NCBI GenBank assembly: GCA_947462515.1
Contig: CANHPJ010000027.1
Coordinates: 1 to 11,048 of the forward strand
Length of the DNA stretch: 11,048 nucleotides
From: Bacteroidota bacterium
GTDB taxonomy: Bacteria; Bacteroidota; Bacteroidia; JACCXN01
Direction of reading: 5' to 3'
The stretch's first letter is position 1; each line of letters begins with the position of its first letter. This document shows positions 1 through 6,969 of the stretch, one piece after another. The notes below the pieces were generated by a model. It did not search any database and was not told the DNA's origin. It worked only from the letters and a program-made list of their open reading frames with translations. A program made the position numbers and the translations under genes.

Positions 1-851
1 GCACAGAAGCCCATTTCGTGAATTAGTTTCAGCTCTTTTTCTACCCGATTTTTTATCTGTTCAGTAATATCTGTATAACGGTGTTCAAGTCCTTCATAAG
101 TCAGTTTTTTCAGTAAACTAATGTCTTCAGCAGCATTGCCTGTAAAGAGTTGTTTGTTTTTACTCTTGCCAAATTCAAAATCAATATGGCAATTGCTTAA
201 TAGTTCTTTCGTGTTTTCGATAAGTTGGGGGTAATTATTATAGAGAGCTTTCAACTCATTTTCGCCAAGCATTATTTCAGATTCCTGTGCTTGTTCTTTT
301 AATGGAAGTTTGCTTAGGAGTGTATTATTATCAATGGCTCTTAACAGCCTATGGGCATTAAAATCTTTTTTGTTTCGAAATGTTACCGGATGAAGTACTA
401 TCAATTTATGCTGATATTTTTGCCAATCGGTAAAAATGAGTTTGTTGAAATCGAGGCTGCGAATTCCGATGTATTCTCCTTCATTCAAATTTTCAAAGCT
501 TTTCAAACCAAACGGATATATCACATAGGCATTTTTAAATGCTTCGGGTTCCGCTTTTAAATCAGCAGAGGCAATTCTTTTTGTTAGGTGCTGATTTAAT
601 TCTTGAAATCCTTCATTATTTTTTGCAATGCCAATGTATTGCTGGGTGGCTCCGTCTCTAAAATCTATTCCCAATATGGGTTTAACATTAAATTTGGAGG
701 CATGTCTAACAAAATCAAGGCAGCCCGAGGTATTATTTATATCTGTTAAAACTAAGGAATCAATTTTTTTAGATTGAGCTTCTGTCAAGAGTTCTTCAAT
801 ACTCATTAAGCCGTATTTGAAGCTAAAGTAACTGTGGCAATTAATATACAT
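1..851 (-). CDS. dnaE: DNA polymerase III alpha subunit-like protein (DnaE family), N-terminal part, runs off the left edge
   Basis: This C-family replicative-type polymerase is partial: 283 codons are visible, covering the N-terminal PHP domain, and the catalytic palm lies outside the window. Translation from ATG at 849-851 begins MYINCHSYFSFKYG, matching the DnaE PHP opening, followed by SLVLTDINNTSG (residues 32-43) and KPILGIDFRD. The visible end, RVEKELKLIHEMGF, matches the conserved DnaE segment just before the polymerase core. Several PHP metal ligands are replaced: the first HxH-type histidines read Y/N, with only His6 kept, and the usual TDHGN reads TDINN. Loss of PHP phosphoesterase activity is therefore inferred. 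It lies 35 bp downstream of dinB on the same strand and is probably co-transcribed. Known biology: Bacteroidota often carry a second, divergent alpha subunit beside dinB, and such polymerases are thought to act in damage-induced translesion synthesis. Whether this is the accessory or the only alpha subunit cannot be told from this window. Confidence 0.88.
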   Translation of the reverse strand, partial: MYINCHSYFSFKYGLMSIEELLTEAQSKKIDSLVLTDINNTSGCLDFVRHASKFNVKPILGIDFRDGATQQYIGIAKNNEGFQELNQHLTKRIASADLKAEPEAFKNAYVIYPFGLKSFENLNEGEYIGIRSLDFNKLIFTDWQKYQHKLIVLHPVTFRNKKDFNAHRLLRAIDNNTLLSKLPLKEQAQESEIMLGENELKALYNNYPQLIENTKELLSNCHIDFEFGKSKNKQLFTGNAAEDISLLKKLTYEGLEHRYTDITEQIKNRVEKELKLIHEMGFC

Positions 852-886
852 GGTTTATTGTTGATGTAACCAAAAAGGCTTATGAT

Positions 887-2083
887 TTATTGTTTTTTAC
901 CAGCTGGTTTTTTAGGGGCTTTGTAGCAATCCAAACTTGTGGCTCTGTGAATTTTCAATCCATATTTCAGGTTTATTTTATCCATGGCCTGATACAGATT
1001 TATTTTTTCTTCGGTATCGTCGAATAGGTTTATCTGATAACCGCCTCTTACAAAATGACTTAGCCTTACACCTATTAATCTTACCAATAGTCTTCTGTTG
1101 TATAGTTTATTAAAGAGTTCTTTTGCTTTTTCAATTAAAACATGATCGCAGGAGGCGTAGCCAATACGAGCTTGTGAAGTATGCGTATCAAAATCGGAGT
1201 ATCTGATTTTAAGGGTGATACACGATGTTAGTTTTTGCTCGCTACGAAGCTGAAAGGCTAGTTTTTCTGTCATGGAGATAATGATGTTATTAAGTTTTAT
1301 AACATCTATAGTATCCTGATCGAAGGTTTCTTCGGTAGAGATAGATTTTTTTTCGGAGTAGGGAACAACAGGGTTCGTGTCAATGCCATTGGCCTTTTTC
1401 CATATTATTATTCCGTTTTCGCCAAGCACATTGTTTAAAAGCTCGATAGGCATTTGCTGCAGGGTGCTTATTTTTTCTATGCCCATATTTTTTAGTAAGC
1501 CCGATGTTTTTTCGCCCACCATAGGTATTTTATTGATGGATAGGGGAGAGAGGAAACCTTTTTCGTATCCTCTTATTATTTCGAGTTCTCCGTTTGGCTT
1601 CGACTCTCCGGTGGCAATTTTAGAAACTGTTTTATTGGCAGATAAGCCAAAGGAGATGGGCAGACCGGTGTTTTTAATGATGCATTGACGCAGTTCTTTG
1701 GTCCATTTAATGCAGCCAAAGAATTTATCTAATCCGGTAATATCCAGGTAATGCTCATCGATAGATGCTTTTTCGTAAAGAGGTGCTTTTTCTGCAATAA
1801 TCTGGGTAACCATATTCGAAAATTTGCTATACATTTCCATGTCGCCACGAATTACAATGGCATCCGGACAAAGTGTTTTTGCCATACGCATGGGCATAGC
1901 CGAGCGCACGCCGAAAGCCCTGGCTTCATAGCTACACGATGCCACCACCCCTCGGTCGGATGTTCCTCCAACAATAAGGGGTTTTCCTATAAAGGAGGTG
2001 TTTTTCAATCGTTCTACCGACACGAAAAAAGAATCCAGATCTAGGTGAACAATAGTTCTGTTATCGTTTTCGAGGTAAAGCAT
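887..2083 (-). CDS. dinB: DNA polymerase IV (Y-family translesion polymerase DinB)
   Basis: This error-prone polymerase bypasses damaged template bases and works in the cytoplasm with the sliding clamp. The 398 residues contain the complete Y-family core. The first catalytic motif HLDLDSFFVSVE has metal-binding Asp15 and the steric-gate Phe20, which excludes ribonucleotides. Next come Y52 and R55 of SYEAR for the incoming nucleotide, and the second catalytic motif SIDE with Asp109 and Glu110. The helix-hairpin-helix region starts around LPISFGLSANKTVSKIA and continues through IPMVGEKTSGLLKNMGI. The C-terminal little-finger domain is followed by QINLFDD, a good match to the QxxLF clamp-binding motif. 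It is slightly longer than E. coli DinB because of an extended lysine-rich tail. No Shine-Dalgarno is present, as is normal for Bacteroidota. The gene is first of a dinB-dnaE pair and divergent from a LexA-like repressor, which suggests damage-inducible control. The identification is secure; the regulation is inferred. Confidence 0.97.
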   Translation of the reverse strand: MLYLENDNRTIVHLDLDSFFVSVERLKNTSFIGKPLIVGGTSDRGVVASCSYEARAFGVRSAMPMRMAKTLCPDAIVIRGDMEMYSKFSNMVTQIIAEKAPLYEKASIDEHYLDITGLDKFFGCIKWTKELRQCIIKNTGLPISFGLSANKTVSKIATGESKPNGELEIIRGYEKGFLSPLSINKIPMVGEKTSGLLKNMGIEKISTLQQMPIELLNNVLGENGIIIWKKANGIDTNPVVPYSEKKSISTEETFDQDTIDVIKLNNIIISMTEKLAFQLRSEQKLTSCITLKIRYSDFDTHTSQARIGYASCDHVLIEKAKELFNKLYNRRLLVRLIGVRLSHFVRGGYQINLFDDTEEKINLYQAMDKINLKYGLKIHRATSLDCYKAPKKPAGKKQ

Positions 2084-2207
2084 GTCTTATTTGGTCTTTT
2101 TCATTGGTATATATTACCCACAGGGCTACAAGCGTGTTTAGAATAAAACACCTGATAATTTCTTTGGGTTGAGAAAAAATCGCTTTTTTTGTATACATTG
2201 TCTTCAT
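2061..2207 (-). CDS. possible 48-residue small protein with a hydrophobic segment, overlapping the dinB start
   Basis: An ATG at 2205-2207 opens a 48-codon frame that ends with TAA at 2061-2063. It overlaps the first 23 bases of dinB in another frame. The peptide starts MKTMYTKKAIFSQPKEI, has a hydrophobic stretch around residues 20-33 (CFILNTLVALWVIY), and ends in a basic tail (HALPRKR). I do not recognise a family. It would be the first gene of a dinB-dnaE operon and could be translationally coupled to dinB. Damage regulons in other bacteria do include short membrane peptides, but that is only an analogy. It may equally be a chance ORF in a leader, since nothing apart from position and composition supports it. 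Confidence 0.22.
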   Translation of the reverse strand: MKTMYTKKAIFSQPKEIIRCFILNTLVALWVIYTNEKDQIRHALPRKR

Positions 2208-2283
2208 CGTTATATAATTTAATTTTTAAAGTTCATCTTTACATTCAATCGTTATTGTTTGGTTTGATGAATATTCTACTTCT

Positions 2284-2310
2284 TAAAATGATTACTTTAT
2301 AATCATTTTA
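2284..2310. promoter_or_regulatory. perfect 11-bp inverted repeat, candidate operator for the LexA-like repressor
   Basis: The left arm TAAAATGATTA (2284-2294) and right arm TAATCATTTTA (2300-2310) are exact reverse complements separated by CTTTA. The repeat ends immediately before the putative -33 region of the repressor promoter and lies between the divergent repressor and dinB genes. A dimeric HTH repressor would be expected to bind such a dyad. I infer autoregulation, and possibly control of dinB-dnaE as well. The site is about 200 bp from the dinB ATG, so control of dinB would need a promoter close to this dyad. A transcription terminator is unlikely because the stem is almost all A/T. 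Confidence 0.6.
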
Positions 2311-2343
2311 TTGTTTACAATTTAAACAAAATTTTTATATTTG
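2310..2343 (+). promoter_or_regulatory. Bacteroidota-type promoter of the LexA-like repressor gene
   Basis: TATATTTG at 2336-2343 fits the Bacteroidota -7 consensus TAnnTTTG. A TTG-containing -33-like element (ATTG, 2310-2313) lies 22 bp upstream, within the usual spacing. Transcription would begin near 2348-2350, about 10 bases before ATG 2359. This rules out the TTG at 2341 as a start, because it lies inside the -7 box. The candidate operator abuts and overlaps the -33 element by a base, as expected for repression. Confidence 0.55.
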
Positions 2344-2358
2344 TATAAAAAAACAGCT

Positions 2359-3168
2359 ATGTATTTAAATACAAACCTTAAGTTATTGAGAAAGAGAAGG
2401 AATCGTACACAAGAAGATGTCGCCTTGGCAATTAATGTGAAACGTACCACCATCAATAATTATGAAAACGGCATAGGACAGGCCTCGGTAGAAAACTTGT
2501 TAACCTTATCAGATTATTTTAAAATAAGTATAGATACCTTATTGAAGGTAGATTTAAGCCGTTTGTCGGATAGCCAGTTGTACGAACTGGAACACGGCAG
2601 CGATGTGTTTATAAGGGGCACCAACCTTCGGGTATTGGCCACAACTATAGATGCCAACAATAACGAAAACATTGAAATGGTTCCGTTAAAGGCCAAGGCG
2701 GGTTATACTGCCGGTTACAACGATTCTGAATTTGTGAGCACTTTACCTACTTTTCAGCTGCCACTACTCTCGCGGGACAGAAAATATCGGGCTTTTCAGT
2801 TAGATGGCGATTCTATGTTACCTATTCCACATGGAGCTTATGTTATTGGCGAGTATGTACAAGACTGGAATACCATAAAAGATGGAAATGCCTATGTTGT
2901 TCTTACGCAAGATGATGGTATTGTTTTTAAAATTGCCTACAATCAATTAAGGGTGAAAAGAAATTTATTGCTAAAATCGCTGAACCCTCTTTACCAGAGT
3001 TATGAAATTAGTCTAACATCGGTAAAAGAAGTCTGGAAGTTTGTAAATTTTATCAGTGGAGAAATACCGGAACCTAATTTAATGAAAAATCAGCTCTTGG
3101 ATGCCATTCATGTTTTCGAAAAACAAGTGACAGATGTGAAGAAGAATTTGCAGGGATTGAATTCTTAG
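2359..3168 (+). CDS. LexA-like transcriptional repressor (XRE-type HTH plus S24 self-cleaving peptidase domain)
   Basis: This is a predicted DNA-binding repressor that inactivates itself by autoproteolysis when RecA filaments form after DNA damage. From ATG 2359 it has 269 residues. Residues 5-60 are an XRE/Cro-type helix-turn-helix (RTQEDVALAINVKRTTINNYENG). After a linker comes the S24 region, with a probable Ala114-Gly115 scissile bond in VPLKAKAGYTAGY, the catalytic serine in GDSMLP (Ser152), and the catalytic lysine in IVFKIAY (Lys191). Spacings resemble those of E. coli LexA. The HTH differs from LexA's winged helix, so this is a functional analogue, closer to phage CI or HdiR-type regulators. 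A short C-terminal tail may be helical. A TTG at 2341 could extend the frame by six codons but overlaps the promoter -7 box, so ATG 2359 is preferred. It is divergent from dinB-dnaE with a perfect dyad upstream. The family is confident; its targets and the RecA response are inferred. Confidence 0.9.
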   Translation: MYLNTNLKLLRKRRNRTQEDVALAINVKRTTINNYENGIGQASVENLLTLSDYFKISIDTLLKVDLSRLSDSQLYELEHGSDVFIRGTNLRVLATTIDANNNENIEMVPLKAKAGYTAGYNDSEFVSTLPTFQLPLLSRDRKYRAFQLDGDSMLPIPHGAYVIGEYVQDWNTIKDGNAYVVLTQDDGIVFKIAYNQLRVKRNLLLKSLNPLYQSYEISLTSVKEVWKFVNFISGEIPEPNLMKNQLLDAIHVFEKQVTDVKKNLQGLNS

Positions 3169-3393
3169 TAAAACATAAAAAAGCATACTTGACCGAATAG
3201 ATTATATACTTTTTTAATTTAAATGATATACTCATTTTATTATAAAGACGTTCATTAGTTTTTATAATAGAAAGGGTATATTTTTTTTGTGTACTTATAC
3301 ATGTAATTAAAATTCGTAAATTTGAAAAATTTGAAAACAGGCAAGGTTTAATTGATTTAAAATCAATATTTTGTTAAATATTTAAAGTGAAAG
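3169..3393. other. 225-bp AT-rich intergenic region between the repressor and the polysaccharide cluster
   Basis: No ORF of note is present. The stretch holds an A/T-only imperfect hairpin (about 3177-3217, AAAAAAG paired with CTTTTTT) that could mark the end of the repressor transcript. It also holds a short dyad AAATGA-TATAC-TCATTT at 3221-3237 resembling half-sites of the upstream operator, and a candidate -7 box at 3317-3324. No GC-rich terminator stem is visible. Confidence 0.5.
3317..3324 (+). promoter_or_regulatory. candidate -7 box for the polysaccharide operon
   Basis: TAAATTTG matches the Bacteroidota -7 consensus TAnnTTTG and lies about 70 bp upstream of the Wzz-like gene, the first gene of the plus-strand cluster. 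The nearest TTTG (3286-3289) is 27 bp upstream, somewhat too far for a standard -33 element, so the call is tentative. A leader of roughly 60 nt is implied. Confidence 0.35.
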
Positions 3394-4224
3394 ATGAATA
3401 ATTCAGATAGCGAAATAGATTTGTTTAATTTATTACTTAAACTACTTAAGTTTATTAAGAAAAACAAAAAAGCAATTATTGCCTTTTTTCTATTAGGAAC
3501 AATTATCGGTTGCATCAACTATTTTAGAAAGGCTTCAGAAAATAAAATTATATATGAAAAAACATACCTGGCAGAATCTGCTGTAGCGTCTAGTGAGGTA
3601 ATAGTTGGCATAATAAATAGCATTGGTTTTAAAAATGAATTTCCCGAAAATGATTTAGAGTTATTATCCAACAAATTGAGACTTTCTATTTCTGTTTTAG
3701 AGTCAATAAAAAATATTTCGGCAGAAGTGCAAAGCACTGGCAAGGAGTCATCGGTTATTAAATTAAAAATAGATTGGAGCGATAAAAATCATATTGACAG
3801 CATAGTGCATGGAATTACCCATTATATAAATTCAATAGAGTATGTAAAAAAAAGATACGATATTGATCGAAAACAGCAGAATCAACTAATTTCGATAATA
3901 GATAACAAAATTAATTATTATGATGAGGCGCTGGGGTTAAATAAAATCAGTGATTCAGAAAAACTATTAAAACAAATAGTTGGTAAGAATGAAGTTTTGA
4001 ATTACATGGAGTTAATAGATAGAAAGCAAAAATTAGAAAAGCAAATGAGCCTGTTAAACTCAATAGAGTTTATAGCCAGCAGTGAAGCAAAAATTATTGA
4101 GAGACCAAGTAAAAAAAATGATATTATCAAAGTACTTGGTTTTGGTTTTGCGTCAATATTTCTATTTGTATTTCTTAAGTTTTTTCTTTTTGTAATAGAT
4201 AAGTTTAAAAATATTAATGATTAA
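3394..4224 (+). CDS. Wzz-like polysaccharide chain-length determinant (PCP family)
   Basis: This is a predicted inner-membrane co-polymerase that sets the modal length of the Wzy-made polysaccharide. The 276 residues show the PCP layout. A short cytoplasmic N-terminus is followed by a first membrane helix (about residues 28-45, AIIAFFLLGTIIGCINYF), and then a long periplasmic domain rich in predicted helix and coiled coil (about 150-225). The segment IIERPSKKND precedes the second membrane helix (about 245-268), as in Wzz proteins. The C-terminus is short, with no Walker motifs or tyrosine tail, so no fused BY-kinase is present and this is the simpler Wzz rather than Wzc type. It is shorter than many Bacteroidota Wzz proteins. 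It is first in the cluster, 59 bp before the preferred wzx start. Sequence similarity in this family is weak, so the call rests mainly on topology and context. Confidence 0.75.
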   Translation: MNNSDSEIDLFNLLLKLLKFIKKNKKAIIAFFLLGTIIGCINYFRKASENKIIYEKTYLAESAVASSEVIVGIINSIGFKNEFPENDLELLSNKLRLSISVLESIKNISAEVQSTGKESSVIKLKIDWSDKNHIDSIVHGITHYINSIEYVKKRYDIDRKQQNQLISIIDNKINYYDEALGLNKISDSEKLLKQIVGKNEVLNYMELIDRKQKLEKQMSLLNSIEFIASSEAKIIERPSKKNDIIKVLGFGFASIFLFVFLKFFLFVIDKFKNIND

Positions 4225-4283
4225 TAATTTCGGATTTATAACAATTGTTCAATTGTTTGATAGATGTTAAAAATCCATATTTA

Positions 4284-5576
4284 ATGGGCTCCTTGTTGAA
4301 AATTAATTTCTTTAAATCTGAATTTACAAAGAATTCATTTACCCTTATTTTAGGAACAGTATTAGCGCAGCTGATTCCATTTATTCTTCAGTTATTTCTT
4401 AGAAGAATGTATACCCCTGAAGACTTCGGAGTGTTTTCAATTTATTTTAGTTTACTTAGTGTTTTGGTTATAATGGCCAGTTTGCGATATGAATCAACAA
4501 TTGTGTTACCAAAAAATGATGTTGAATCCGTTAATGTTCTAGCATTATCAGTCTTTTTATCGGTTTCTTTTTCATTTTTTTTATTCCTTATCACCTTATT
4601 TTTTAAAGAAAAAATTTGTGATTTATTAAACTTCCCTTTATCTGCCTCAAATTATTTGTATTTATTGCCGCTCAGCTCTCTTTTTTTTAGTTTATACCAG
4701 ATCATAAATTTCTGGCTCATAAGAAAGAAAATGTTTGTTTCTTCTTCCATAAATAAAATTACAAGACGTTTTTTTGAAGGAGCTACACAAATTACTTTTG
4801 GATTATCTACAAAATCATCGGGTTTAATAATGGGTGACTTGATAGGTAATTTTGCCAACTTTTTCAGTGGCTGTCTTCAACTAAAAAGAAGTGATTTCAA
4901 TTTAAAGTGGGTATCTAAAAGTAAGATGTTTTTCGTGCTGAAAAAATACCGCGATTTCCCTATCTATAATTTAGTTCCAACCTTATTGTGTTCAATTGCC
5001 AATATAATTCCTTACTTATTGATCAATAAATTTTATTCTACCCAGCAATTAGGTTTTATTGATTTAACCAAAATGGTTTTATCTATTCCGCTGGCATTAA
5101 TTTCTGTTACTATTTCGCAGGTATTGTTTCAACAAATTACATCTAAGATCAATAATCGTGAATCTTTGAAAAGGGAATTACTGAATATTTTTTACTTCAT
5201 CGCATTAATCGGTATTATAGAGATTATCGTTGTGCTTTCTTTTGCACCTGAACTCTTTGCCTTGGTTTTTGGTGATGACTATAAACTTTCTGGTGAGATC
5301 TCGCAAATTTTGGTGTTTAGTTTCGTTTTTAACTTCTTAACTTCTTCTTTTAGTTCTGTCTTTATTGCCATGCAAAAAATTCGTTTGTATAGTTTTTGGC
5401 AAGTTTCTTATTTCATTGTGATGTGTTTTTTGTATTTTTTTGAAAACAAATCGTTTAACTATTTTATTTCACTTTTTGTCCTTTTTGAGGTAGTGATGAG
5501 TTTATTATATTCCATATTATTAATTATGATTGTTATCAATTACGAAAATAATTTATTGTATGATAAAAAAATATAA
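4284..5576 (+). CDS. wzx: Wzx-like lipid-linked oligosaccharide flippase (PST/MATE-type)
   Basis: This polytopic inner-membrane protein is predicted to flip undecaprenyl-diphosphate-linked repeat units to the periplasmic face. From ATG 4284 it has 430 residues, typical of Wzx. The start pattern is characteristic: NSFTLILGTVLAQLIPFILQLFLRRMYTPEDFG is a first helix followed by the YTPEDFG loop seen in many flippases, then ASLRYESTIVLP, another conserved Wzx/PST block. About 12 hydrophobic helices follow, with basic cytoplasmic loops. The frame is open upstream to a TTG at 4245, but that would add 13 residues of poorly conserved sequence, so the ATG is preferred. The gene is markedly AT-rich, contains T8 runs, and overlaps wzy by 17 bases. 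The sugar specificity cannot be inferred from sequence. Confidence 0.88.
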   Translation: MGSLLKINFFKSEFTKNSFTLILGTVLAQLIPFILQLFLRRMYTPEDFGVFSIYFSLLSVLVIMASLRYESTIVLPKNDVESVNVLALSVFLSVSFSFFLFLITLFFKEKICDLLNFPLSASNYLYLLPLSSLFFSLYQIINFWLIRKKMFVSSSINKITRRFFEGATQITFGLSTKSSGLIMGDLIGNFANFFSGCLQLKRSDFNLKWVSKSKMFFVLKKYRDFPIYNLVPTLLCSIANIIPYLLINKFYSTQQLGFIDLTKMVLSIPLALISVTISQVLFQQITSKINNRESLKRELLNIFYFIALIGIIEIIVVLSFAPELFALVFGDDYKLSGEISQILVFSFVFNFLTSSFSSVFIAMQKIRLYSFWQVSYFIVMCFLYFFENKSFNYFISLFVLFEVVMSLLYSILLIMIVINYENNLLYDKKI

Positions 5577-6858
5577 TTCATCCTTTTCGTATGATAATTT
5601 TAGTCTAAAAGTTGAAAAGGAATTTGCTCTGATAAGTGCGTTTGTTTTACTAATAAACCTTTTCTTGGAGGCTTATTATTTTGTTTTTATTTCGAATCAC
5701 TTTAATTATTTAGGTTTTAAACTTGATTTTTCAATTGTTAAATATTTAGAAACGAAGTTGTTACTTTTTTTATTTTTTATTTATTCTTTACATCTTTTTA
5801 AAAAAAGTTCGTTTATCTATTCAATTTTTGTCTTGTTGGTTATTCTTTTTTACATCCCCATTTCAATTTTATATTCTTTTATGGATAGCATTGGGGATCC
5901 AATTTATTCCGTTACCTTTTTTCTGACTATTTATACATTGATTGCACCAAAAAAAATAAACATTAAAACGATTTGTTTAAGTGCTCAAAATAAGTTTTTG
6001 ATACTTTTTGGAATGGCATTAATTTTAGTTATCCCTATTTTCTTAAATTTTGGTTGGAATATTAATCTTAAGACACTTTTTTTTAACGAAATATATGAGA
6101 CTAGAGCACTTTTTTCTAAAAACCTGTCAACGATTCAAGATTATTTCTACAGTTGGGAAGTAAAAATAATAATACCAATTCTATTGATTTTTTTATTGAT
6201 TCATCAAAAATATCTTCTGGCATTGTTGACCTTTTCAATCCTTCTTTATTTGTATATGATTTCAGGCAATAAATCAGTTTATGCTTCAACAATTGTTGTT
6301 TTGTTTTTTTATTTTTTCGGTCAAGATTTCAGCACCAAAACTCGTTATTTTCTCCAACTTCTTTTTTTCGGGCTAATTTTAATACCACTTGTAGACATAT
6401 ATTATATTAAAAACGTTTTTTTTTCTGGTATTTTTGTAATGAGGGTGTTTTTTTTTCCTTCATTATTAACTTATTGTTATTTTGATTATTTCTCTAATTT
6501 TTCCCTTTATTTATCAGAGCACAGTTTTTTTAATGTTTTTTTTCAAAGCCCACTTGAAATGAAATCAGCGCTTTTAATATCAAAGGTATATTTTAACACC
6601 AATGATATGTATGCAAATAATGGGATTATTAGTGATGGTTATATGAATATGGGCTATATCGGAGTTTTGATGTTTTCTGTCGTTTTTTCATCGATATTTT
6701 TATTTTTTAATTCTATTAGAATTGATCCTAGATATTATGGTATTTTTTTTATTAGTATTTTTTTTCTTTTAAGTATTCCTTTTTTTACCGTTTTAATTTC
6801 CGGAGGGTTGTGGTTACTAATAATTCTATCATTTTTTATAATGCAAAAGCGCATTTAA
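5560..6858 (+). CDS. wzy: Wzy-like O-antigen/capsule repeat-unit polymerase
   Basis: This integral membrane protein is predicted to join flipped repeat units into a polymer on the periplasmic side. From ATG 5560 it has 432 residues with about 11-12 hydrophobic helices and few charged residues between them. Family hints are SGNKS near residues 235-239, at the start of a helix, and a late loop NDMYANNGIISDGYMNMGYIG (about 348-368). The latter resembles the N-x-G...D-x-Y-x-N-x-G-x-x-G pattern of oligosaccharide repeat-unit polymerases. An upstream in-frame TTG at 5530 lies deep inside wzx and is not needed. The ATG overlaps the wzx end by 17 bases, suggesting translational coupling. It is one of the most AT-rich genes in the window, with several runs of eight or nine T. 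Wzy proteins are barely conserved, so topology and position between wzx and glycosyltransferases carry much of the call. Confidence 0.8.
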   Translation: MIKKYNSSFSYDNFSLKVEKEFALISAFVLLINLFLEAYYFVFISNHFNYLGFKLDFSIVKYLETKLLLFLFFIYSLHLFKKSSFIYSIFVLLVILFYIPISILYSFMDSIGDPIYSVTFFLTIYTLIAPKKINIKTICLSAQNKFLILFGMALILVIPIFLNFGWNINLKTLFFNEIYETRALFSKNLSTIQDYFYSWEVKIIIPILLIFLLIHQKYLLALLTFSILLYLYMISGNKSVYASTIVVLFFYFFGQDFSTKTRYFLQLLFFGLILIPLVDIYYIKNVFFSGIFVMRVFFFPSLLTYCYFDYFSNFSLYLSEHSFFNVFFQSPLEMKSALLISKVYFNTNDMYANNGIISDGYMNMGYIGVLMFSVVFSSIFLFFNSIRIDPRYYGIFFISIFFLLSIPFFTVLISGGLWLLIILSFFIMQKRI

Positions 6859-6969
6859 TAAGATGTTTTTAAAATTAAGGCTAAATTTTGCAATTAATAT
6901 AAATTTGTTTTTAGTTAAATCATTCTCGGTTGAATTTTAACAAAGTGCATTACTATCAAAAATCATAAT

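Noticed and set aside
351..560. 69-codon plus-strand ORF
   Set aside because: It lies antisense within the DnaE-like coding frame, which runs open from 851 to the left edge with clear family motifs.
1377..2044. Plus-strand ORFs of 103 and 97 codons
   Set aside because: Both are antisense to dinB, whose conserved motifs cover the same bases; the translations resemble no protein family.
2190..2197. TGTATACA palindrome in the dinB leader as a second operator
   Set aside because: It is only 8 bp, unrelated to the 11-bp dyad, and lies inside the candidate small ORF.
2341..2358. TTG start for the repressor gene
   Set aside because: The TTG is part of the TATATTTG -7 box, so it would precede the transcription start; ATG 2359 is the more likely start.
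3177..3217. Hairpin with AAAAAAG and CTTTTTT arms after the repressor, as a rho-independent terminator
   Set aside because: The arms are almost all A/T, imperfect beyond seven pairs and separated by a long loop; too weak to call a terminator.
4245..4283. TTG start for wzx and, at 5530-5559, a TTG start for wzy
   Set aside because: In both cases the added residues lack family similarity and a downstream ATG (4284 and 5560) precedes the conserved part.
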